NCBI GenBank assembly: GCA_007135845.1 | Contig: SLIC01000094.1 | Span: 1 to 12,819 of the forward strand | Direction: 5' to 3' | Source of the DNA: Candidatus Brevefilum sp. | Lineage (GTDB): Bacteria > Chloroflexota > Anaerolineae > Anaerolineales > Anaerolineaceae | DNA length: 12,819 nucleotides | Shown: in pieces, positions 7,667-12,819 of the stretch | Position numbering within the stretch: position 1 is the stretch's first letter | Layout of the letters: each line of letters starts with the position of its first letter | Program-made: the position numbers and the translations under genes | Notes under the pieces: generated by a model | What the model was told of the DNA's origin: nothing | Database searches by the model: none | What the model saw: only the letters and a program-made list of their open reading frames with translations

Positions 7667-8884
7667 ATGCATATATTGTTGATTCACCAGGCATTTGCGG
7701 CATTGGATGAGCCCGGCGGTACCCGCCACCATGAGTTGGCGAGGAGCCTTCAGCGGCGGGGTCACCAGGTCACGATCATCGCCAGCCCGGTGAGCTACCT
7801 GACCGGCACCGAGCAGGGTAAGCGAATCCGTAAACAAACCGATGACCTTGGTGTGACCATCCTGCGCAGCTACACGCTGCCTGTGCTGCATCGGTCTTTT
7901 ATTTTACGTGTTTTCAGCTTTTTGAGTTTCATGGTTTCCTCTTTTTTCAACGGATTGTTTGTTCGCCGGGTGGATTTGGTGTGGGGGACGACCCCGCCGA
8001 TCTTTCAAGCGGCTACGGCCTGGCTGCTGGCACGGTTGAAGGGGGTCCCTTTTATCCTGGAGGTGCGTGACCTGTGGCCGGCTTTTGCTGTCGCAGTGGG
8101 TGTATTGAATAACAAACGCTTGATCAGCCTATCTAAATGGCTGGAGCGGTTTCTCTACCGCCATGCTGACCAGTTGGTGGTAAATTCACCAGGGTTTATT
8201 CAGCATGTGGAAGCGCGCGGCGCAAAACATGTTGCCCTGGTGCCCAATGGTGCAGACCCGCAGATGTTCGATCCGAATTCAGGGGGTGAAGTATTTCGGC
8301 AAAAGTTTGGCATGGAAAACCGGTTTGTAGTCTTGTATGCAGGTGCGCATGGGATGTCGAATGACCTGGATGTGGTATTGGATGCGGCTGAAATCCTGCG
8401 CGATAAACCTGAGATCCAGGTTGTCCTGGTGGGCTCGGGGAAGGAGAAACCTCGCTTACGAACTGCGGCAGAACAACGCTCCCTGGATAATGTGATGTTT
8501 CTACCGCCCGTCCCCAAGGTTGAAATGCCCGGCTATCTTGCTGGGGCTGATGCTTGCCTGGCGATTCTCAAACCCATTGAACTGTATAAAACCACCTATC
8601 CCAATAAAGTCTTTGATTACATGGCAGCAGGTCGACCGGTGATCCTGGCGATTGATGGCGTTATCCGTAAGGTGGTTGAGAAGGCCCAGGCGGGAGTTTT
8701 TGTCTCACCTGGGGATGCAAAGGCGTTGGCTAATGCCATGTTGGATTTAGCCACCAAACCCGAAAAATGTCGTACAATGGGAATGAATGGAAGAAGCGTG
8801 GTCGTAGCACACTATTCCCGTGAACAATTTGCTAGTAAGTTCGCCTTGATCCTTGAAAGTATGAGGAGGAAAAAAGATGGCTGA
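7667..8884 (+). CDS. GT4-family glycosyltransferase, WbuB-like
   Basis: This 405-residue GT-B-fold transferase of family GT4 would add a sugar from a nucleotide donor to a growing polysaccharide or lipid-linked glycan at the cytoplasmic membrane face. The N-terminal Rossmann domain begins [10 protein letters not shown] and has the loop [10 protein letters not shown] (16-25). The C-terminal donor-binding domain has [11 protein letters not shown] (191-201), [11 protein letters not shown] (223-233), VVLVGSG (252-258) and [17 protein letters not shown] (310-326). In that last motif Asp317 occupies the place of the usual second Glu of the E-x7-E signature, as in WbuB-type enzymes. A hydrophobic stretch at 79-97 may help membrane attachment. 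No Shine-Dalgarno precedes ATG 7667, but the N-terminus matches the family well. The 154-base spacer before it has only a weak AT-rich hairpin (7622-7639), so cotranscription with the heparinase-like gene is possible but unproven. The 3' end overlaps the next gene by 8 bases. Confidence 0.88.
   Translation: MHILLIHQAFAALDEPGGTRHHELARSLQRRGHQVTIIASPVSYLTGTEQGKRIRKQTDDLGVTILRSYTLPVLHRSFILRVFSFLSFMVSSFFNGLFVRRVDLVWGTTPPIFQAATAWLLARLKGVPFILEVRDLWPAFAVAVGVLNNKRLISLSKWLERFLYRHADQLVVNSPGFIQHVEARGAKHVALVPNGADPQMFDPNSGGEVFRQKFGMENRFVVLYAGAHGMSNDLDVVLDAAEILRDKPEIQVVLVGSGKEKPRLRTAAEQRSLDNVMFLPPVPKVEMPGYLAGADACLAILKPIELYKTTYPNKVFDYMAAGRPVILAIDGVIRKVVEKAQAGVFVSPGDAKALANAMLDLATKPEKCRTMGMNGRSVVVAHYSREQFASKFALILESMRRKKDG
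8864..8869 (+). promoter_or_regulatory. Strong ribosome binding site of phoB inside the glycosyltransferase gene
   Basis: AGGAGG lies 7 bases before ATG 8877 and is the best Shine-Dalgarno in the window. It encodes the last Arg-Arg of the glycosyltransferase, whose stop codon (8882-8884) lies inside phoB. This geometry fixes the phoB start and favours re-initiation by ribosomes finishing the upstream gene. Confidence 0.85.
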
Positions 8885-9587
8885 TAAAATTCTGGTTGTG
8901 GATGATGAAATATCACTTCAGGAAACCCTGGCGTATAACCTAAAAAAACAAGGCTATGATGTTGAGACCACCGGTGACGGGGCAGAAGCCATTGAGATGG
9001 CACGTGAGATAGAACCTGATTTAATCATCCTGGATGTCATGCTGCCTGGATTGGATGGCTTTGAAATCTGCCGGATCCTCAGGCGTGAGATGACGACACC
9101 TGTACTGATGTTGACTGCAAGAGATGATGAAATTGACCGCGTAGTAGGGCTTGAGGTTGGCGCGGACGATTATCTCGCCAAACCCTTCAGCATGCGTGAA
9201 TTGATTGCCCGGGTGAAAGCCATGCTCAGGCGTGTGCGTCTGGATCAGGAATCAATTTCTCAAAAGGAAACCGTCAAACCAAAATCCGGGATCATGATGT
9301 TTGACAACCTGCGCATCGATATGACCCGTCGGGAAATCACATTGAACGATGAGGTGGTGCCCTTCAAGCCCAAAGAATACGAGTTGCTGACTTTCTTTGC
9401 TCAACACCAGGGGCAGGTACTCTCCAGAGAACTAATCCTGGAACGCGTATGGGGTTGGGATTTCATCGGAGACAGTCGAACGGTCGATGTGCACGTACGC
9501 TGGTTGCGCGAGAAAATTGAAGTGGATCCTGCTAACCCGGGGCGGATCATCACAGTGCGAGGAGCCGGGTATCGTTTCGAAGGGTGA
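8877..9587 (+). CDS. PhoB-type response regulator (OmpR family)
   Basis: This 236-residue cytoplasmic DNA-binding regulator is of normal PhoB length. The receiver domain (about 4-118) shows the acidic pair D9/D10, the phosphoacceptor D53 in [12 protein letters not shown]80 and K102. The winged-helix domain (about 140-235) contains the family segments [24 protein letters not shown], positions about 162-185, and [18 protein letters not shown]. It is assigned to phosphate control rather than another OmpR-family system because the next genes are a PhoR-like kinase, pstB and phoU. When phosphorylated it would bind direct-repeat Pho boxes; candidate boxes lie after phoR, before pstB. It overlaps the preceding glycosyltransferase gene by 8 bases and is followed by the kinase gene after 3 bases. 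Confidence 0.9.
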   Translation: MADKILVVDDEISLQETLAYNLKKQGYDVETTGDGAEAIEMAREIEPDLIILDVMLPGLDGFEICRILRREMTTPVLMLTARDDEIDRVVGLEVGADDYLAKPFSMRELIARVKAMLRRVRLDQESISQKETVKPKSGIMMFDNLRIDMTRREITLNDEVVPFKPKEYELLTFFAQHQGQVLSRELILERVWGWDFIGDSRTVDVHVRWLREKIEVDPANPGRIITVRGAGYRFEG

Positions 9588-9590
9588 TGA

Positions 9591-11324
9591 ATGCAGCCTC
9601 GTATCCGCTGGCGGAGGGTGCTGCCATTCCTGATCCTGCTGGTGATCGCACTTGTGGTATCCACGATTGCCAACCTCAGCACGTTTCGACAGCGTGAAAC
9701 AGAACGATGGCAAGCACACTGGCTTGATTTAGCCCAATTGATCGTTATTGAGGCAGAATCACAATTTGCTCACTTGGGGGAAACTGAGGGTCTAACTTAC
9801 ATTGCAACACATTATGCCGACATATTGGAAGCCGAGATTAGCTTTCTCGACCTGCAAGGTAATGTGATTGCTTCATCCCTGCCTAACGATCCATCACCTC
9901 TGCTGCTCGATCCTGAAATTTTTCAGCGAGCTGTAAGAGAGGGTCAGACAGCATGGGAGACAGAAGGTGTCATCCGAATCGTTACAGTTTTCAATGGAAT
10001 GGAAGATCATGCGCAGGGGTTTCTCTATCTTCATGTGCTGCCATCAGCCTACAGACTTAATCTCAGTTCGTTGTGGAACCTGGCAGCACTCCTTATTCTG
10101 GCTTTCTTAGGAATCGGGATTTTGACGGCCATGATTGTCCAAGATCATTCACTTAAACCAATTGAGAGTCTAACGATTGCATCTCAGCAAATGCGCTCAG
10201 GCAATTTCAATCATCTTGAATTTCCAGATGGTCCACAGGAATTTTCAGATCTGAGCCGGTCATTAAGGGCGATGGCACAACAGCTTGGGGAACAAATCGG
10301 TGCCCTGACCGGTGAGCGTGAAAAACTTTCCGCTGTTCTCAACCAGATGACAGATGGGGTGCTGATTGCTGATCCTGAAGGCCGGGTGCAATTGTTGAAT
10401 CCCGCTGCTGAGCGGTTATTCCAGTTAGAGGGAAGAAAGGGGTTGGGACGTTCGGTTGTGGAGGTTTTACGGTACCACCAACTGGTGGATTTGTGGCGCA
10501 TGGCTAAAACAGGACAGCGGGAAACAACCATGCTCGAAATTGGTCCACAGCACCTGTTCTTACAAGTGACCGGTATGCCCCTGCAAACTACCCTTAAGGG
10601 AAGTACTTTGATCCTTATCCAGGATTTGACCCAACTGCGGCGCTTAGAAACCGTTCGACGTGACTTCATCAGCAATGTCTCACATGAGCTGCGCAGTCCC
10701 CTGGCCAGCCTGAAAGCCCTGGCTGAGACATTACAAGAAGGCGCATTGGAGGATCCACCCGCTGCCCGGCGGTTTATTATTCGCATGGAAACAGAAATTG
10801 ATAACCTCACCCAGCTTGTCAATGAGTTATTGGAATTATCCCGGATTGAATCCGGAAAAGTACCTCTCTCATTTCATCGGAGTCATCCCTGCGATTTGCT
10901 CGGACCTGCTTATGAACGTATGAGCTTGCAAGTTGAACGTGCTGGTCTTAACCTGTCCCTGGATTGTCCGGGTGAGCTTCCCCCGGTCTTTGCAGATCCG
11001 GATCGCATCACCCAGGTGTTGATCAACCTGGTGCACAATGCCACCAAGTTCACACCCCCTGGCGGTCAGATCATCCTCTCAGCCTACCGGGATGGTGATT
11101 TTATTGTCTTCTATGTAAAGGATACCGGTGTTGGCATTCCTACTCGTGACCTGGGGCGCATTTTTGAGCGGTTTTATAAAGCAGACCGGGCGCGTGCTGG
11201 AGGGGGTACCGGGTTAGGTCTCTCCATTGCCAGGCACATGGTTGAATCCCATGGGGGGTTTATTTGGGCGGAGAGCGAGGAAGATCGGGGCAGCACCTTT
11301 TACTTTTCGTTACCCATAGCCTGA
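9591..11324 (+). CDS. PhoR-type sensor histidine kinase
   Basis: This 577-residue membrane sensor kinase is the likely partner of PhoB and is close in length to Bacillus PhoR. In order it has a transmembrane helix (about 10-29), an external sensor region of about 130 residues, a second helix (about 161-183), a HAMP linker (about 184-238), a PAS domain (about 245-350; NQMTDGVLIADPEG at 251-264), and a HisKA domain with phosphoacceptor H365 in SNVSHELRSP. The ATPase domain has the N box around N483 (INLVHNATKFT), DTGVGI (511-516) and GGTGLGLS (538-545). All catalytic motifs are intact. The start follows the phoB stop by 3 bases, with GAAGG (9579-9583) as ribosome binding site, so the two genes form one operon. 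Both kinase and phosphatase activity are expected, set by the Pst transporter through PhoU. Confidence 0.9.
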   Translation: MQPRIRWRRVLPFLILLVIALVVSTIANLSTFRQRETERWQAHWLDLAQLIVIEAESQFAHLGETEGLTYIATHYADILEAEISFLDLQGNVIASSLPNDPSPLLLDPEIFQRAVREGQTAWETEGVIRIVTVFNGMEDHAQGFLYLHVLPSAYRLNLSSLWNLAALLILAFLGIGILTAMIVQDHSLKPIESLTIASQQMRSGNFNHLEFPDGPQEFSDLSRSLRAMAQQLGEQIGALTGEREKLSAVLNQMTDGVLIADPEGRVQLLNPAAERLFQLEGRKGLGRSVVEVLRYHQLVDLWRMAKTGQRETTMLEIGPQHLFLQVTGMPLQTTLKGSTLILIQDLTQLRRLETVRRDFISNVSHELRSPLASLKALAETLQEGALEDPPAARRFIIRMETEIDNLTQLVNELLELSRIESGKVPLSFHRSHPCDLLGPAYERMSLQVERAGLNLSLDCPGELPPVFADPDRITQVLINLVHNATKFTPPGGQIILSAYRDGDFIVFYVKDTGVGIPTRDLGRIFERFYKADRARAGGGTGLGLSIARHMVESHGGFIWAESEEDRGSTFYFSLPIA

Positions 11325-11325
11325 T

Positions 11326-11369
11326 GTTAACCTGATCTTTACCCTAATTTATTCATTTTTAACCCAATC
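11326..11369 (+). promoter_or_regulatory. Candidate Pho boxes upstream of pstB
   Basis: Direct repeats with helical-turn spacing start right after the phoR stop: TTAACC (11327), TTTACC (11338), a degenerate TTATTC (11349) and TTAACC (11359). The steps are 11, 11 and 10 bases. PhoB/PhoP-type regulators bind direct repeats with an 11-base period, and TTAACC-like units resemble the boxes known in cyanobacteria and Bacillus. The location before pstB fits. A TATGAT at 11396-11401 could serve as the -10 box; it has no good -35, as expected for an activated promoter, but the gap from the repeats is longer than in the E. coli layout. Confidence 0.5.
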
Positions 11370-11373
11370 AAAG

Positions 11374-11391
11374 TTAATTGTAAACAATTAA
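11374..11391. repeat. AT-rich perfect palindrome in the pstB leader
   Basis: TTAATTG (11374-11380) and CAATTAA (11385-11391) are exact reverse complements separated by TAAA. It lies between the candidate Pho boxes and the possible -10 box, where an operator or an extra regulator half-site pair could sit. With so many A-T pairs it is unlikely to act as a terminator. Confidence 0.4.
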
Positions 11392-11427
11392 ATGATATGA
11401 TTTTAATAAATAAAGGAATGATACATT

Positions 11428-11450
11428 GAAGGTCCTTCACCTTCGTTTTT
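11428..11450 (+). terminator. Short terminator-like hairpin between phoR and pstB
   Basis: GAAGGT (11428-11433) and ACCTTC (11439-11444) form a perfect 6-bp stem with a 5-base loop; after one G come five T residues (11446-11450). The stem is short and only half G-C, so termination may be partial. It could end the phoBR transcript. Because it lies downstream of the candidate pstB promoter, it could also act as an attenuator in the pstB leader. Confidence 0.45.
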
Positions 11451-11468
11451 AATGATTGGAAAAATTGG

Positions 11469-12359
11469 ATGAATTTAGCGAAACCGCAAACCATGCTTGT
11501 GCAATCTACAAAAAGCCAAATGCTAGATAAGAATGTGCTGCCCAGTCTCACTATTGGTGAAAAGGTAGATCGCCTATCAATGGATTTTCTGCCGGTTAAG
11601 CTGTCGGTTATTGATCTTTCGGTTTACTATCGGCAATTTAAGGCGCTGAACAGCATCTCGATCAATATCCCGGAAAACAAAATTACGGCGCTGATTGGTC
11701 CCTCCGGATGCGGGAAATCAACCCTTTTGAGAGTATTAAACCGTATGAATGATCTTGTCCAGGGCTGTCGTGTTGAAGGACAGGTCATGCTTAATGGGCA
11801 AAATATTTATGATCCGGAAATTGATGTGGTGGATATTCGTCAGCGAATTGGCATGGTATTTCAACGGCCCAATCCTTTCCCTATGAGTGTTTTTGATAAT
11901 GTGGCTTATGGGCCGCGCCTGTATGGTATCCGCAACCGGCATGATTTGGAAGAAATCGTTGAGCGGAGCCTGCGCCATGCAGCCGTCTGGGATGACGTCA
12001 AAGATAAACTCCATCAATCGGGGCAAGCCCTTTCAGGGGGACAGCAGCAGCGGTTGTGCATTGCTCGCGCAATTGCTGTCGAACCGTCGGTGATCTTGAT
12101 GGATGAACCTGCTTCTGCCCTGGACCCGATCTCGACCTTGAAGATCGAAGAACTGATGGAAAACCTGAAAATGGATTATACAATTGTGGTCGTAACCCAC
12201 AATATGCAGCAGGCCGCGCGGGTTTCTGATTTCACTGCTTTTCTGATGATTGATGAAAATCAATCCGGCACACTGGTTGAAATTGGCCCAACGGAACAAA
12301 TCTTCACCAACCCGCAAAATCAGCAAACCGAAGATTATGTGACTGGTCGTTTCGGATAA
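11469..12359 (+). CDS. Phosphate ABC transporter ATP-binding protein PstB
   Basis: This is the ATPase subunit of the high-affinity phosphate importer PstSCAB, working at the inner face of the membrane. All nucleotide-binding motifs are intact: Walker [10 protein letters not shown] (77-85), Q-loop Q132 in the PstB-typical [10 protein letters not shown], signature LSGGQQQR (188-195), Walker B VILMDEP (208-214) and switch H244. The C-terminal [11 protein letters not shown] is also typical of PstB. The 296-residue frame carries about 43 residues before the family core ([11 protein letters not shown]). ATG 11580 would give a 259-residue protein, closer to the usual length of about 250-260; neither start has a strong Shine-Dalgarno, so the extension is uncertain. 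pstS, pstC and pstA are not adjacent upstream. phoU follows after 49 bases. Confidence 0.93.
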   Translation: MNLAKPQTMLVQSTKSQMLDKNVLPSLTIGEKVDRLSMDFLPVKLSVIDLSVYYRQFKALNSISINIPENKITALIGPSGCGKSTLLRVLNRMNDLVQGCRVEGQVMLNGQNIYDPEIDVVDIRQRIGMVFQRPNPFPMSVFDNVAYGPRLYGIRNRHDLEEIVERSLRHAAVWDDVKDKLHQSGQALSGGQQQRLCIARAIAVEPSVILMDEPASALDPISTLKIEELMENLKMDYTIVVVTHNMQQAARVSDFTAFLMIDENQSGTLVEIGPTEQIFTNPQNQQTEDYVTGRFG

Positions 12360-12396
12360 TATGATATAAAATATCTAGACAAGTCTTACGATCCCC

Positions 12397-12402
12397 AAGG
12401 AG
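12397..12402 (+). promoter_or_regulatory. Ribosome binding site of phoU
   Basis: AAGGAG lies 6 bases before ATG 12409 and fixes the start of phoU, which is cut by the window end. Confidence 0.75.
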
Positions 12403-12408
12403 CCAATT

Positions 12409-12819
12409 ATGCCGCGACAAACTTTAGATCGTGAAATTCATCATCTGCAGGATGAGGTGCTGCTGTTGGGCAGCATGGTTGAGCAGGCGATGCTGAATGC
12501 CATCGATGCCCTCAAGCGTCGTGATCATGAAGCAGCGCGTCGGGTTTACCAGGGGGATGAGCTGATTAATGAAAAACGTTATGCCATTGAAAACCGCGTT
12601 TTGATTTTGTTTGCCACCCAGCAGCCTATTGCCCACGACCTGCGTTTGTTGGCCGCCATCCTGGAAGTGATCACTGAATTGGAACGGATGGGTGATTATG
12701 CCAAGGGGATTGCAAAGATCAGCCTGAAGATTGGTGATGATGACACCCCCATCCCCACGCGGGAGATCAGCCGCATGGGCGACCTGGCGGTGGGTATGCT
12801 GCACCGGGCATTAGGCGCA
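12409..12819 (+). CDS. Phosphate signalling protein PhoU (5' part, incomplete)
   Basis: The 137 codons in the window read MPRQTLDREIHHLQDEV at the start and match the first of PhoU's two three-helix bundles plus the beginning of the second; the full protein is usually about 215-240 residues. The family's metal-binding E-x-x-x-D motif is seen as ELERMGDYA (90-98, E92 and D96). PhoU is a cytoplasmic adaptor that connects the Pst transporter with PhoR and keeps the Pho response off when phosphate is plentiful. It follows pstB as in most bacteria, probably on the same transcript; I see no terminator in the 49-base gap. The stop codon lies outside the window. Confidence 0.92.
   Translation, partial: MPRQTLDREIHHLQDEVLLLGSMVEQAMLNAIDALKRRDHEAARRVYQGDELINEKRYAIENRVLILFATQQPIAHDLRLLAAILEVITELERMGDYAKGIAKISLKIGDDDTPIPTREISRMGDLAVGMLHRALGA

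Noticed and set aside
10211..10822. 203-residue minus-strand open frame inside phoR
   Set aside because: It lies antisense to the PAS and HisKA regions, and its Ser/Arg-rich composition is what antisense reading of a GC-balanced gene gives. The plus-strand kinase explains the region fully.

Overview
The window looks like a bacterial chromosome segment of moderate GC content. I infer a member of the Chloroflexota, probably Anaerolineae-like, from the combination of a large membrane protein of GT-C type, an FmdB-type zinc ribbon, a two-domain oxidoreductase/heparinase pair and a compact PhoB/PhoR/PstB/PhoU block. That placement rests on family recognition only; there is no rRNA or other marker gene here. 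I see no transposase, integrase, CRISPR array or phage gene.

Layout. Positions 1-243 hold no gene. A minus-strand gene (244-2325) encodes a 693-residue multi-spanning membrane protein that resembles GT-C glycosyltransferases and has a soluble C-terminal part. A minus-strand tRNA-Arg with anticodon GCG (2548-2620) follows, with a good promoter of its own. From there on every gene is on the plus strand. A small FmdB-type zinc-ribbon gene (2774-3070) is framed by a clear promoter and an intrinsic terminator. Next come three genes of the kind found in surface-polysaccharide loci: a fused alcohol dehydrogenase-like/Gfo-Idh-MocA oxidoreductase (3363-5525), a heparinase II/III-family protein (5608-7512) and a WbuB-like GT4 glycosyltransferase (7667-8884).

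The glycosyltransferase gene overlaps the start of a phosphate-type response regulator gene (8877-9587) by 8 bases. The cognate PhoR-type histidine kinase gene (9591-11324) follows 3 bases later. A 144-base spacer with candidate Pho boxes, a palindrome and a terminator-like hairpin leads into pstB (11469-12359). phoU (12409 to the window end, incomplete) comes next. pstS, pstC and pstA are not present between phoR and pstB.

How the genes may work together. PhoR and PhoB would sense phosphate limitation. PstB powers high-affinity phosphate import together with Pst subunits encoded elsewhere, and PhoU links transporter state to PhoR. The polysaccharide genes are joined to phoB by a translational-coupling type of overlap, so glycan synthesis and phosphate signalling may share transcripts; this is inference. 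I found no convincing wholly new system. The points most worth checking are the polysaccharide-phoB junction, the candidate Pho boxes before pstB, the missing pstSCA, and the GCG anticodon.
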